DNA of 64,000 nt from Nocardioides sp. URHA0032. Its GTDB lineage: Bacteria > Actinomycetota > Actinomycetes > Propionibacteriales > Nocardioidaceae. This document shows positions 8,852-18,002 of this stretch, piece after piece (positions within the stretch are counted from its first letter, which is position 1; each line of letters starts with the position of its first letter). The translations under genes and the position numbers were made by a program. Under the pieces are notes generated by a model. The model searched no databases. It saw only the letters and a program-made list of their open reading frames with translations, and was not told where the DNA came from. Location of the stretch: contig NZ_KK211160.1 in assembly GCF_000620645.1 (NCBI RefSeq), forward strand, positions 529,364 through 593,363, written 5' to 3'.

Positions 8852-9833
8852 TTCGCTCCTGGAGGTCAAGGACCTCAACGTCTGGCTCCCCGGCCGCAGA
8901 CGCGGGACGCGGGTGCACATCGTGCGCGACGTGTCGTTCACCGTCGGTCGCGGTGAGCGGCTCGGCGTCGTCGGGGAGTCCGGGTGCGGCAAGTCGACGA
9001 CGCTGCTCTCCCTGGTCGGTCTGCTGCCGGCCCGCGCCGCCGTCTCCGGGTCCATCCTCCTCGACGGCGTCGACATCCTGGGCGGCGCGGCGCCGCGGGG
9101 ACACGCCCTCGACGCCGTCCGCGGTCGCGACATCGGCGTGGTCCTGCAAAGCAGCATGAACACGCTCAACCCGGTCTACCGAGTCGACCGTCAGCTGCGA
9201 GAGGTCCTCCCCGCCCAGGTGCGCGCCGACAGCACCACGGCTCGTGCGCGCATCAGTGAGCTCCTCGACCGCGTGGGTCTACCCGATCGCGTCGCCCGGG
9301 CCTACCCCCACGAGCTGTCCGGCGGCATGCGCCAACGGATCGCCATCGCGATGGCGCTTGCTCCCGAACCCAAGCTTCTCCTGGCAGATGAGCCGACCAC
9401 CGCGCTGGACACCATCGTCCAGGCCCGCATCATGGAGCTGCTCGACACCTTGTGCGCGGACGACCAGCTCGCGGTCATCCTCGTCTCCCACCACCTGGCA
9501 CTGGCGGCACAGTTCTGCGACCGCCTCATGGTCATGTACGCCGGCCGGGTGATCGAGCAGGCCTCCCGCCAGGAGATCTCAGGAAACCCCGCACATCCGT
9601 ACACCAGGTTGTTGCTCGCCGCGACAGCCGACCTAGGCACTCACAAGGACGACGTGATCACCATTCCGGGCGCCCCACCCAGCTTGACCCTGGCGCACTC
9701 CGGGTGCCCATTCGCCCCACGTTGCCCCGAACGGTTCGACGCCTGCACCACCGCAGTCCCAGCGCTCGACCGGGTTGCGGCAGACCACCACGTCAGCTGC
9801 TTCGCCAGGCGCACCGCGAGCGTGTCGGCATGA
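8841..9833 (+). CDS. ABC importer ATPase 1 (DppD/OppD type)
   Basis: 330 aa. Nucleotide-binding motifs in order: Walker A GESGCGKST (45-53), signature LSGGMRQRI, Walker B LLLADEPTTALD and a switch His in VSHHLAL. The C-terminus has the oligopeptide-transporter extension with the cysteine cluster CPFAPRCPERFDAC, which in family members binds an iron-sulfur cluster. It energises import of the solute bound by the 5299 lipoprotein. It overlaps both neighbours (11 bp with permease 2, ATGA with ATPase 2), so the whole operon appears stoichiometrically coupled. Confidence 0.92.
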   Translation: MSSDSLLEVKDLNVWLPGRRRGTRVHIVRDVSFTVGRGERLGVVGESGCGKSTTLLSLVGLLPARAAVSGSILLDGVDILGGAAPRGHALDAVRGRDIGVVLQSSMNTLNPVYRVDRQLREVLPAQVRADSTTARARISELLDRVGLPDRVARAYPHELSGGMRQRIAIAMALAPEPKLLLADEPTTALDTIVQARIMELLDTLCADDQLAVILVSHHLALAAQFCDRLMVMYAGRVIEQASRQEISGNPAHPYTRLLLAATADLGTHKDDVITIPGAPPSLTLAHSGCPFAPRCPERFDACTTAVPALDRVAADHHVSCFARRTASVSA

Positions 9834-10642
9834 CGTCCCTCGACCTCGACATCCGCGACCTCGTCATCGAGTACCCGGCGCGGCGCGGAAGCGGCGTCAC
9901 CCGGGCGGTGGATGGCGTCAACCTGCAACTCAATCGCGGGGAGTTCGTCGGCATCGTCGGCGAATCGGGGTCCGGCAAGTCTTCGATCGCGAACGCCATC
10001 ATGGGCCTGGCGCCCGTCACGGCCGGTGAACTCTGGCTCGGCGACACTAACCTCGGTGCCCTGCGAGGCAAGCAAGCCCGGCACGCCCGCCGGCGGCTAC
10101 AGCTGGTGATGCAAGACCCCTTCGAGGCCCTCGACCCGCACATGAACGTGCACCGCCTCATTGAGGAGCCACTGATCGTCCACCGGTTGGGACTCTCCAA
10201 GGCCAAGCGCCGAGCTCGCGTGCGCGACGCGCTCGAGCGCGTCGGCCTGTCCCCGGCCGAGGACTTCGAAAACCGCCGCCCGCACGAGCTTTCCGGTGGA
10301 CAGCGGCAGCGCGTCTGCGTCGCCGCATGCCTGATTGTCGACCCGTTCGTCGTGATCGCCGACGAGCCGGTATCGATGCTCGACGTCTCCGTGCGAGCCG
10401 GCGTCCTCCACACACTCGACGCCTCTCGCCGACGAGACAACGCCGCGGTGCTGATGATCACTCACGACCTACCCACCGCGGCGGCTTTCTGCGATCGGCT
10501 GATCGTGATGCACGAGGGCCGGATTGTCGAACAGGGCACCGCCGCCGCTGTCGTCGAGAACCCCAGCCACCGGTACACCCAGGAACTGCTTGACGCGACG
10601 CCCGCTCTGCGGAGGCAGGACAGCTCGACCCTGCGGGGTTGA
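9830..10642 (+). CDS. ABC importer ATPase 2 (DppF/OppF type)
   Basis: 270 aa starting at the ATG inside the ATPase 1 stop (ATGA, 9830-9833). Walker A is GESGSGKSS, the signature LSGGQRQRV, Walker B VVIADEPVSMLD and the switch MITHDLPTA. It lacks the usual Cys-containing C-terminal extension and ends soon after NPSHRYTQELL, so it is shorter than the ~320 aa of typical DppF. It should form the ATPase heterodimer with the 8841 product. It is the last gene of the importer operon. Confidence 0.9.
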   Translation: MTSLDLDIRDLVIEYPARRGSGVTRAVDGVNLQLNRGEFVGIVGESGSGKSSIANAIMGLAPVTAGELWLGDTNLGALRGKQARHARRRLQLVMQDPFEALDPHMNVHRLIEEPLIVHRLGLSKAKRRARVRDALERVGLSPAEDFENRRPHELSGGQRQRVCVAACLIVDPFVVIADEPVSMLDVSVRAGVLHTLDASRRRDNAAVLMITHDLPTAAAFCDRLIVMHEGRIVEQGTAAAVVENPSHRYTQELLDATPALRRQDSSTLRG

Positions 10643-10815
10643 CGACTCACACGCCGAGGTCGGGTCAGCAGCGGCCGCGGTCTCAGGCCGAGCCCTCACC
10701 GGCGTGGGTTGATTCAGTCGGCGCGCCCGCCCCCGCTCCATCCCATTTCTCGGCGCCTCCGAGCGCACGAGGCAGCACACCGCTGCACCGGAAGTCACAA
10801 AGGAAGGGCAACACG

Positions 10816-12261
10816 TTGAACAAGCATCACCTACTCGCTGGAGTCGCAGCGTCCGTGCTCGCTGCAACACCGGTCGCCGCCGCAGCCCAGGGCGCACCGA
10901 CCACCGCACCGGCTGAGCCCGCGTTCTCAAACACGACGTTGTTCTCGCCAGCTTCGCCGGCTGCGTTCCCACTGCAGCCCGGCGCGACGACCGCGCCGCA
11001 CTCTGGCCAGTCGGGCAACAGCGAGCCGGCGATCGCCTTCGGCGGGCCCGGGAACGTGATGGCGGTCGACGGGCTAGGCCAGATGTCGGTTCAGGTCAAC
11101 CTCTGGAAGGGCCACTTCGGCGAGACGCCGCCGGCGTACTTCGGCGCGATGGACACGTTCCTGCCGACCAACGGCTCCGGCCGGACCACCGTCGGCGACG
11201 GGGACGCGGACGTGGAAGTCACCTCGGCGGGGACGGTCCTGCTCGCCGACCTTGACACCCTCGTCAACCGCGGGGTGCTCGGCGGTCATGCCCCGCTCAG
11301 TTCGGCGCGGCTCGGCGTCTCCGTGACCCGCTGCCCGGCGGAGGCGTCGGGACCGTCTGGGTGCACGACCACCCCGATCGACGTGGCCGGTGCCGACCGC
11401 CAGTGGATCACGACGAATGGAGAGAATGCCTGGCTGTCCTACCACGATTCGGTCGAGAGCGAACTGATTCGGGTGTGGCGCTCGACCGACGACGGTCGGA
11501 CGTGGACGCGCGTGGCCAGTCCGATCTCGGGCCAGGGCGGTGTGACCGGCGACGGCATGGCGAACAACCGCGTCGGGCCGATCGTGGCCGACCCCCAAAG
11601 CGGCAACGTCTACGAGGTCTTCATGACAGGGGAGGCCAGCGCCGAGAAGGGGAAGAGCGAAGACTTCAACAATGTCTACGTCTCGCGTTCGACCGACGGC
11701 GGTGAGTCGTGGAAGGCGCAGCTCGTCTACCACGCCCCCCGGTCCACCAACCTGTCGAACTTCTGGCCCACACTCGCCGTTGATCCCGCGACCGGCGTGC
11801 TGTGGACGGCTTGGAGCGACGAGCACGGCGTCTGGGCCAGCTCGTCGTCGGACAAGGGGGACCACTGGAGCGCACCGCTGCAGGTATCACCCGCCGCCCT
11901 CACCACCACCGTGATGCCGACGGTCGCGGCGCGCGACGGCAAGGTCGACGTCGTCTACTACGGCTCGACCGCCGACTCGGTCGACGAAGCAACCGCAGTC
12001 TGGAACGTCTACGACGCGCAGCTCCAGGGCGGCGCATGGACGAATGGACGCGTCAGCAACGCGCCGAACCATGTCGGCAAGATCTGCCTTGAGGGCGAGG
12101 AATGCACCAGCGACCGCGAACTGCTCGACCTGTTCGAGGTCGCCGAAGACCCCGCCACCGGCAAGGCGGCCGTGGTCTACACCGACACCACGACCGACAC
12201 CTGGACGCTGGGTGGCGTCACCCGACAGCTGCCGCAGATCGTGCTCGCCTATGAACAGTAG
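10816..12261 (+). CDS. Secreted BNR/Asp-box repeat protein (sialidase-like propeller)
   Basis: 481 aa. The start chosen is TTG at 10816 because AGGAAGG lies eight bases upstream and a signal peptide follows at once (NKHHLLAGVAASVLAATPVAAAA). The mature protein contains Asp-box repeats: RSTDDGRTWT, RSTDGGESWK and SSSDKGDHWS, which are turns of a beta-propeller found in sialidases and other extracellular glycan-binding enzymes. The sialidase arginine triad was not established, so catalytic activity is uncertain. It follows the peptide importer by 173 bp in the same direction and ends at a strong hairpin, so it may be co-expressed with uptake of its degradation products; this is inference. Confidence 0.75.
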   Translation: MNKHHLLAGVAASVLAATPVAAAAQGAPTTAPAEPAFSNTTLFSPASPAAFPLQPGATTAPHSGQSGNSEPAIAFGGPGNVMAVDGLGQMSVQVNLWKGHFGETPPAYFGAMDTFLPTNGSGRTTVGDGDADVEVTSAGTVLLADLDTLVNRGVLGGHAPLSSARLGVSVTRCPAEASGPSGCTTTPIDVAGADRQWITTNGENAWLSYHDSVESELIRVWRSTDDGRTWTRVASPISGQGGVTGDGMANNRVGPIVADPQSGNVYEVFMTGEASAEKGKSEDFNNVYVSRSTDGGESWKAQLVYHAPRSTNLSNFWPTLAVDPATGVLWTAWSDEHGVWASSSSDKGDHWSAPLQVSPAALTTTVMPTVAARDGKVDVVYYGSTADSVDEATAVWNVYDAQLQGGAWTNGRVSNAPNHVGKICLEGEECTSDRELLDLFEVAEDPATGKAAVVYTDTTTDTWTLGGVTRQLPQIVLAYEQ

Positions 12262-12310
12262 TCCCTCACTCGCGCCCGCACGAGCGGCGAGATGACCCGG
12301 GTGTGAAGCC

Positions 12311-12342
12311 TGTGTCCCGGGCGGGCAACCGCCCGGGACACA
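12311..12342 (+). terminator. Strong intrinsic hairpin terminator
   Basis: A perfect 14-bp stem (TGTGTCCCGGGCGG against its complement) closed by a GCAA tetraloop, about 50 bp after the stop of the BNR protein. There is no U-tract, as is common for actinobacterial terminators. It separates the importer/BNR unit from the downstream permease. Confidence 0.8.
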
Positions 12343-12603
12343 AGCGTGACGAGTGAAGATGACCGCGCATGACTCCGGCCACTCTCGGGTCAGTGCTTGC
12401 CCGGCGCGACGCCACCGGAGCCCGCGGTCACGCACGCGGGCGAACGTTGGATCGCCAACCTCCTCTTCTTCTTCAACATGCCCTTCGCGAACTCTCGCTT
12501 TTCGCGACGTGAGCTGCCACCCAGGATTGATACCGCCCCGCGCCCGGGGTCGCCGTAGGCCATCAGTGCGGGCGATCAGGCCCGCCCACGACAGGAAGTA
12601 CCG

Positions 12604-14082
12604 ATGAGTTCGCACGCCCAAAACGGCCGCGTCCACACGACCCAGACCGTCCTCGACGAGGGATACCACCGAGGACTGAGCTCTCGGCAGATCCAGATGA
12701 TGGCCATCGGTAGCGCCATCGGAGTCGGACTGTTCTACGGAACAGGCGCCGCGATCACCACGGCCGGGCCAGCGATCATCGTTACGTTCCTGGTCGCCGG
12801 CCTCATCGGCTTCCTGGTGACGCGTGCCCTCGGCGAGCTGGTCGTTTACCGGCCGACCTCCGGCAGCGTCATGGACTACGCCAGAGAGTTCCTCGGCCCC
12901 TTCGCCGGCTTCGCCATCGGCTGGTCCTACTGGGTGACAGCTGTCACCGTCTGTACCGCCGAGTTGATCGCGGCCGGCTACTACATGACTTACTGGTTTC
13001 CTGGCGTGCCGGTTGGCCTGACCGCCGCTGTCGCCCTCGCGGTCCTTCTGGTCGCGAACCTCCTCTCGGTCAAGATCTTCGGCGAGCTGGAGTTCTGGTT
13101 CGCCAGCATCAAGGTCACGGCGATCCTGGTCTTGATCGTGATCGGCGTCGGGGTCCTGGTCTTCGGACTTTCCTCGCTCGGAGACACCGCATCGATCACG
13201 AACCTGTGGCACCACGGGGGATTCGCCCCCAAGGGTGCAGGGCAGATCTTGGTCGCCCTGCCGGCAGCTTTCTTCGCCTACTCGGGAATGGAGCTAGCGG
13301 CTGGCACTGCCGGCGAGGCGGTCGACCCGCGCCGGACACTTCGCAAGGCGATCAACCTGATTCCCCTGCGAATCGGCGTCTTCTACGTCGGGTCGCTAGC
13401 GGTGATCCTGACGCTGATGCCCTGGACCAGTTACGACGAGAGCAGCAGCCCCTTCGTGCAAGTGTTCGCGGGCATCGGACTGCCCGCCGCGGCTGGGATC
13501 ATGAACTTCGTAGTCCTGACGGCCGCCTTGTCCGGGTGCAACGTGAACATCTACATGGCAAGCCGTCTCATGCGTCGGATGTCCATCCAGGGCGAGGCGT
13601 CCGCTGTGTTCGGACGTCTGAGCGCTCGGCAGGTTCCCACACCTGCGCTCGCCCTGATCACCGTCGGCATCGCGGTTGGTCTCGCCGTCAATCTCGCGTC
13701 ACCGGAGGGTGCCTTCAGCCTCCTCGTCGCGATTGCTGCTTGTGCAGTGCTTGGCGCGTGGACCGTCATCGTCGTCTGCCATCTCCGCTATCGCACCGCG
13801 GTCCGCGCGGGTCGACTGCCCGCCAGCGAGTTCAAGATGCCTGGGGCCCCGCTCACCAACTGGGTCACGTTGGCCCTCGTCGCGCTCGTCGTCGTCCTGC
13901 TCGGCCGGAGTCCCGACACCCGCGTCGCCCTCTACGTCGGCGCTGGTTGGGCGCTGCTCCTGGCAATCAGCTACGCGGTGCGCAAGCGGGCTCGCAAGTC
14001 GGAAGCGGGGGTCACCTCCAGCCTCTTCCTCTCAGAGACGTCGGCTCCACGAGCGCGGGGGACGCACGCGGAAACTCCGTGA
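12604..14082 (+). CDS. APC-superfamily amino-acid permease
   Basis: 492 aa, the usual length for a 12-helix amino-acid:proton symporter of the AnsP/GabP/LysP group. The N-terminus shows the family signature: HRGLSSRQIQMMAIGSAIG and GVGLFYGTGAAI in helix 1, then ALGELVVYRP and SGSVMDYAREFLGP. AGGAAG precedes the ATG. It sits alone downstream of the 12311 hairpin with 143 bp before the next gene. The substrate cannot be called; serine would be convenient given the serine dehydratase in the window, but nothing in the sequence proves it. Confidence 0.88.
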   Translation: MSSHAQNGRVHTTQTVLDEGYHRGLSSRQIQMMAIGSAIGVGLFYGTGAAITTAGPAIIVTFLVAGLIGFLVTRALGELVVYRPTSGSVMDYAREFLGPFAGFAIGWSYWVTAVTVCTAELIAAGYYMTYWFPGVPVGLTAAVALAVLLVANLLSVKIFGELEFWFASIKVTAILVLIVIGVGVLVFGLSSLGDTASITNLWHHGGFAPKGAGQILVALPAAFFAYSGMELAAGTAGEAVDPRRTLRKAINLIPLRIGVFYVGSLAVILTLMPWTSYDESSSPFVQVFAGIGLPAAAGIMNFVVLTAALSGCNVNIYMASRLMRRMSIQGEASAVFGRLSARQVPTPALALITVGIAVGLAVNLASPEGAFSLLVAIAACAVLGAWTVIVVCHLRYRTAVRAGRLPASEFKMPGAPLTNWVTLALVALVVVLLGRSPDTRVALYVGAGWALLLAISYAVRKRARKSEAGVTSSLFLSETSAPRARGTHAETP

Positions 14083-14225
14083 GCTGCATCCCGCAGGTCG
14101 TCGCTGTCCTGCCGCCAGACGGACGTCCGTCCATGACGACTTGCGCGTCCCTTACGCCAGCCCATGCCTGCGGCGCATGAACAGCGTGCCGCGAATGATT
14201 CGACCCGAGCGGGTGAGGTTCAAGA

Positions 14226-15200
14226 ATGCTCAAGCGACGTCAGGAGCGCCCGTTGATACCTGCGCTGCAGGCCGTCCTTGCCGCGCTGCTGTTTGGCACC
14301 ACCGGTACCGCCCAGGCGATCGGCCCACACGGAACCACGCCCGTTGGAATCGGTGCGCTGAGACTCGTCGTGGGAGGCGCCGGCCTTGTCGCCGTGCTGC
14401 CGATTCTCGGTCTGGCTGCTGAGGACGCAGCACGGCTGTGGCGCACCCGGCGGGGCCTCATCGCGGGGGTGTCCACAGCGGGGTACCAGCTGTGCTTCTT
14501 CGCCTGCGTGAACCACACCGGCGTCGCCGTGGGCACGCTGGTCGCGATCGGAAGCGCCCCGATCTTCACCGGCACGCTGGCTTGGCCGACCCTGGGCGAA
14601 AGGCCGGCACGCGGGTGGGCCGCGGCAACCGGTATCTGCGCCTCCGGGCTAGCGCTCCTCACGCTCGGCGGGGCCGCAGACGCCACTGTGGAACCCGTCG
14701 GAGTGCTGCTCGGGCTGGGTTCGGGTCTGGCGTATGCCGTGTACACGGTGGCCTCGCGTTCGCTCGTCAAGGAGGGGGCGCGGAGTGAGGTAGTGATGAC
14801 CGCGGCCTTTGGGCTCGGTGGGCTGCTGTTGCTGCCAGTGCTCGCCGTCCAACCGGTTGGCTGGGTGTGGACGCCGCCGGGCGCCGTCCTTGCGCTGTAC
14901 CTCGGGCTGGGCACGGTCACGCTCGCCTACGTCCTCTTCGGTCGGAGCCTGACCGTGCTGCCGGCGGCAGAGATAACGACCATGATGCTGGCTGAGCCGC
15001 TGGTCGCTACCGCGCTGGCGGTGCTCGCGCTCGGCGAAGGCCTCCCTGCGATCGGTATGGCTGGGGCCGTCTTGATCCTCGTCGGGCTGGTGACGCAGGG
15101 GTGGGGAACGGGCTGGTCACGCCCCGCTCAGTCGACACCGTTGCTGGCGCGGCGCGATGTCCGTTCCTCCGCGGACCCGGCGCGCTCGATCTCGCCCTAG
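14226..15200 (+). CDS. EamA/RhaT-family (DMT superfamily) transporter
   Basis: 324 aa with about ten hydrophobic helices arranged as two EamA repeats. The first repeat starts with ALQAVLAALLFGTTGTAQAI and the second with GLGSGLAYAVYTVASRSLVKEG; the late segment AEITTMMLAEPLVATALAVLALGE is typical of the family. Such proteins usually export amino acids or other metabolites. GGTGAGG lies seven bases before the ATG. It follows the amino-acid permease by 143 bp and could be a matched exporter, which is inference. Confidence 0.85.
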   Translation: MLKRRQERPLIPALQAVLAALLFGTTGTAQAIGPHGTTPVGIGALRLVVGGAGLVAVLPILGLAAEDAARLWRTRRGLIAGVSTAGYQLCFFACVNHTGVAVGTLVAIGSAPIFTGTLAWPTLGERPARGWAAATGICASGLALLTLGGAADATVEPVGVLLGLGSGLAYAVYTVASRSLVKEGARSEVVMTAAFGLGGLLLLPVLAVQPVGWVWTPPGAVLALYLGLGTVTLAYVLFGRSLTVLPAAEITTMMLAEPLVATALAVLALGEGLPAIGMAGAVLILVGLVTQGWGTGWSRPAQSTPLLARRDVRSSADPARSISP

Positions 15201-15576
15201 GTGTTGAGCCGGAGGGGAAGCAATCGCTCTCGGCCGAAGGTACTGAGCCGGTTCGACACCTGGGGCCGATCTTCCTGTTCGGTATCCCCGCTCGACAGGT
15301 CCGTGCGAATCGTGACAACTCGCGATGATCGCGGCGTCCTCGGCGGAGTGTCTCCCCGGCTGCGGGCCAGCGGGGTCGGCGACGCATCCACTTCGCCGAC
15401 TTGCGCCTGGTCACCAACGTCGCGTCCGCCGCACTCGCCGCGGATGTGAGCCACGCCACGGGCGCCAAGATCGTGAAATTCCAACTCTCGACAAGGAATT
15501 CGTGTCTAGCAAGTGTGCCTCACTCGGAGGCACCCCGGTCATCCTTCGCGGTGGCCGTTCGTACCTAGGAGCCCCA
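15201..15576. other. 376-bp intergenic stretch
   Basis: No supportable gene. One frame around 15390-15480 gives a protein-like stretch (RLVTNVASAALAADVSHATG) without start, Shine-Dalgarno site or recognisable family, so it may be decayed coding DNA. The final 40 bp are the leader of the next gene. Confidence 0.35.
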
Positions 15577-16140
15577 ATGTCCACGACGGTCATGCGCACC
15601 TTGTCAGCCGCAGCCGCCCTCGCCGCCCTCGCCGCCCTAACCCCGGTCCTAGCAGCCGCACCGGCTTACGCGGCCACCGCGACTTTCAATGACGCCGTGG
15701 GGGACATCTCGCATAGCGCCGATTTGCGTTCGGTGTCGGTGAACAACGCTGACAAGAACGTTCGCATCAGGTTGACAGTCCGGGACCTCGCGCCGAACAA
15801 GGGCGTGGGCGCCACAGTGTTCCTCGACACCGACGGCGAGCGCGGCCCGGAGTACGCGATGGTCGCCGGTCTGACCGGGGGCGCCGACTACTACCTCGTC
15901 CGCACCGACTCTTGGAAGCTCGGCAAGGCGAGGACGCCGATGACCTGCTCGCACACCCTGCGGCTGGACAATGCCGCGAACACGGCCCGGATCCGCATCA
16001 GCAAAGAGTGCTTCGAGGCAGTGCCAGGGGACGGCGACATGCGTGTCGAGGTCCGCACTTCCGGCACCGCCGACGGCAAGTCGGTTGTCGACTGGCTCGG
16101 TTCGGCTCGCACCTTCGGCGCCTCGATCGCACAGGACTGA
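15577..16140 (+). CDS. Small secreted protein of unknown function
   Basis: 187 aa from the ATG at 15577 with AGGAG seven bases upstream. A clear signal peptide (TLSAAAALAALAALTPVLAAAPAYA, split here as hydrophobic core plus AYA cleavage site) leaves a mature protein of about 155 residues that begins ATATFND. The mature chain has alternating beta-type patterning (DLRSVSVNNADKNVRIRLTV, VFLDTDGERGPEYAMV), suggestive of a single beta-sandwich, with two cysteines (C-S-H, E-C-F) that could form a disulfide. Similar small exported proteins are common in Nocardioides-type genomes. No function is claimed. Confidence 0.7.
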   Translation: MSTTVMRTLSAAAALAALAALTPVLAAAPAYAATATFNDAVGDISHSADLRSVSVNNADKNVRIRLTVRDLAPNKGVGATVFLDTDGERGPEYAMVAGLTGGADYYLVRTDSWKLGKARTPMTCSHTLRLDNAANTARIRISKECFEAVPGDGDMRVEVRTSGTADGKSVVDWLGSARTFGASIAQD

Positions 16141-16772
16141 CCCACCACGGCAGCACCAAGCGGGCGGCCGGCCATGAGCGCAGCCTCCTGGCCGGCTGCC
16201 TCGTTCCCTCACCCACCAAGCGGTGCGGGTCTGGGAACCAGTTCTGACCTGCGAGCTTCGGACAACGCCAGCTTCGGCCCCCGCGAAGATGGAACGTGGA
16301 CGGAGTGACGGCGGAACGCGAACCCAGACACAGCTCGGACTGTTCGTACCGCCAGTCGTCGCGCACTCAGTCTGGTGCGGAGTCTGGTGGCAGTGTCATG
16401 CAGTCCCGTTAAGACACTCAGGTCCAGGTCGGACACTCCCCGTTCCACTCCGGACACTCAGCCCTCGCGTCAGATCGAATCGGGACAGTCAAAGGCGTGA
16501 TGCCGGGCGGCGGGAACGTGGTAATGACCGGGAGTTGGTGCTGTGCGCCAGTGCGTGGTCTCCGCGAGGGCGAGGTGGTAGGTGATGTCAACGAGGTCGT
16601 CAGCTCGCTTTCGGGGACTGCCGGGCGCCGTGGGCCATGGGGTGCAGCCGATCCGCCGTGGGGCTCGTGATGACCTCGGCCCCACATCCCGGCGATTTCG
16701 CCAGTGCCATGACCTGAAGGTAGGGGCGAGCATCAAGAGCCCGACCACTCCACCGACCTCCGAGGAGCTTGC
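16141..16772. other. 632-bp region without a convincing gene
   Basis: Several short open frames on both strands exist but none has a good start signal or family features. The stretch 16413-16459 carries three spaced GACACTC motifs (annotated separately). Codon-position bias is poor and this may be a scar of a lost gene or insertion sequence. The last ~30 bp hold the GAGGAG ribosome-binding site of the downstream aminotransferase. Confidence 0.4.
16413..16459. repeat. Three spaced GACACTC repeats
   Basis: GACACTC at 16413-16419, 16432-16438 and 16453-16459, with periods of 19 and 21 bp (about two helical turns). Spaced short repeats of this kind can be transposon ends or regulator-binding arrays. 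No transposase is adjacent. Confidence 0.35.
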
Positions 16773-18002
16773 ATGACTCCTATCGCGCCCATGGCGCCAT
16801 TGACCGAGCTGCGCCGACGCCGTAGCGCGAAGTGGCGCACCTACCCTGACGAGGTCCTGCCGTTGTTCGTGGCCGAGATGGATGTGCGACTGGCGCCGGC
16901 GATCTCTGAGGTGCTCCACAGGGCCATCGACGTGTCCGACACCGGGTACGTCGCCCCCGATACCGAACTGCCTGCCGCCTTCGCCCGGTTCGCTGCACGG
17001 CGCTGGAGCTGGGACGTTGACGTCGAGCAGGTGAGTCTCGCGCCCGACGTCAGTGTCGCCATGGTGGAGACCCTGAGGGTCCTGCTGGAAGACAAGGGCA
17101 GGGGGGCCCGCGGCACCGACGCCACCATCGCGCTCAGCCCGCCGGTGTACCCGCCCTTCTACGGCTGGATCTGCGAGGTCGGCGCCCGCACCGTCGAAGT
17201 TCCGCTACGTGAAAACGGTGATGCCGGCGAGGGGCCCCGGCTGGACCTGCCGGCGCTCGAGGCGGCCTTTCGGGCCGGCGTGGACGTCTACCTGTTGTGC
17301 AACCCGCACAATCCCGTCGGCACCGTGCACACCCATGACGAGCTGGCGGCAGTCGCGCAGCTGGCGGTCCGCTACGGCGTGAGCGTGGTCAGCGACGAGA
17401 TCCACGCACCACTCGTGCTGCCGGGCGCCGTCTTCGTCCCCTTCCTCAACGTGAACGCCGAGGCGCGTCGGTGCGGCGTCGCATTGGAGTCGGCGAGCAA
17501 GGGATGGAACCTCGCTGGCCTCAAGGCGGCGATGATCGTGACCGGAGACCCGCGGGTGCAGGAGATCCACGGGCGCTTCCCCGCGGAGCTGGCATGGCGG
17601 ACCGGGCACCTGGGCGTGCTGGCCAGCACCGCCGCCTTCACCGACGGCGAGGAGTGGCTCGATGACGTCATCGGCGTCCTGGACGTCAACCGGCACCTCG
17701 TGAGCGACCTCCTGGCCGAGCACCTGCCAGAGGTCCGGTACCGGCCGCCGGAGGCCAGCTACCTGGCGTGGTTGGACTTCCGCCACCTACCTGGGGTGGC
17801 TCGGCTGTCCGGGTCCGGTCAGCTCGCCCGCGACATCCTGGGCAGCTGCGGTGTCGCGCTGAGCTCGGGCGACGACTTCGGGCCTCAGGGCGCCGGCCAT
17901 CTCCGCCTCAACTTCGGCACTAGTCCCGAGGTCCTGCGTGAGGCGATGCAGCGACTGGCGACGTACACGCCCACTGCCCCGATGCTGGGCGAGGTTGGAT
18001 GA
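16773..18002 (+). CDS. PatB/MalY-type PLP aminotransferase (cystathionine beta-lyase family)
   Basis: 409 aa, a fold-type I PLP enzyme. The N-terminal signature RRSAKWRTYPDEVLPLFVAE is that of the MalY/PatB C-S lyase subfamily, which opens with KW and a conserved AEMD. The PLP-binding lysine is in SASKGWNLAGLK; the Asn-Pro-His-Asn-Pro loop (LLCNPHNPVGT) and SDEIHAPLVL complete the active site. Members cleave the C-S bond of cystathionine or related thioethers to release a thiol, ammonia and a keto acid; some are named aminotransferases. GAGGAG precedes the ATG. Its stop overlaps the start of the HelD-like gene (ATGA), an unusual partnership. Confidence 0.88.
   Translation: MTPIAPMAPLTELRRRRSAKWRTYPDEVLPLFVAEMDVRLAPAISEVLHRAIDVSDTGYVAPDTELPAAFARFAARRWSWDVDVEQVSLAPDVSVAMVETLRVLLEDKGRGARGTDATIALSPPVYPPFYGWICEVGARTVEVPLRENGDAGEGPRLDLPALEAAFRAGVDVYLLCNPHNPVGTVHTHDELAAVAQLAVRYGVSVVSDEIHAPLVLPGAVFVPFLNVNAEARRCGVALESASKGWNLAGLKAAMIVTGDPRVQEIHGRFPAELAWRTGHLGVLASTAAFTDGEEWLDDVIGVLDVNRHLVSDLLAEHLPEVRYRPPEASYLAWLDFRHLPGVARLSGSGQLARDILGSCGVALSSGDDFGPQGAGHLRLNFGTSPEVLREAMQRLATYTPTAPMLGEVG

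Noticed and set aside
16470..16919. Minus-strand ORF suspected as a transposase remnant
   Set aside because: No transposase motif could be matched; it also overlaps the start of the PatB/MalY gene.
17900..18000. Rifampicin-associated element upstream of the HelD-like gene
   Set aside because: The upstream sequence is the coding end of the C-S lyase and has no matching inverted repeat.
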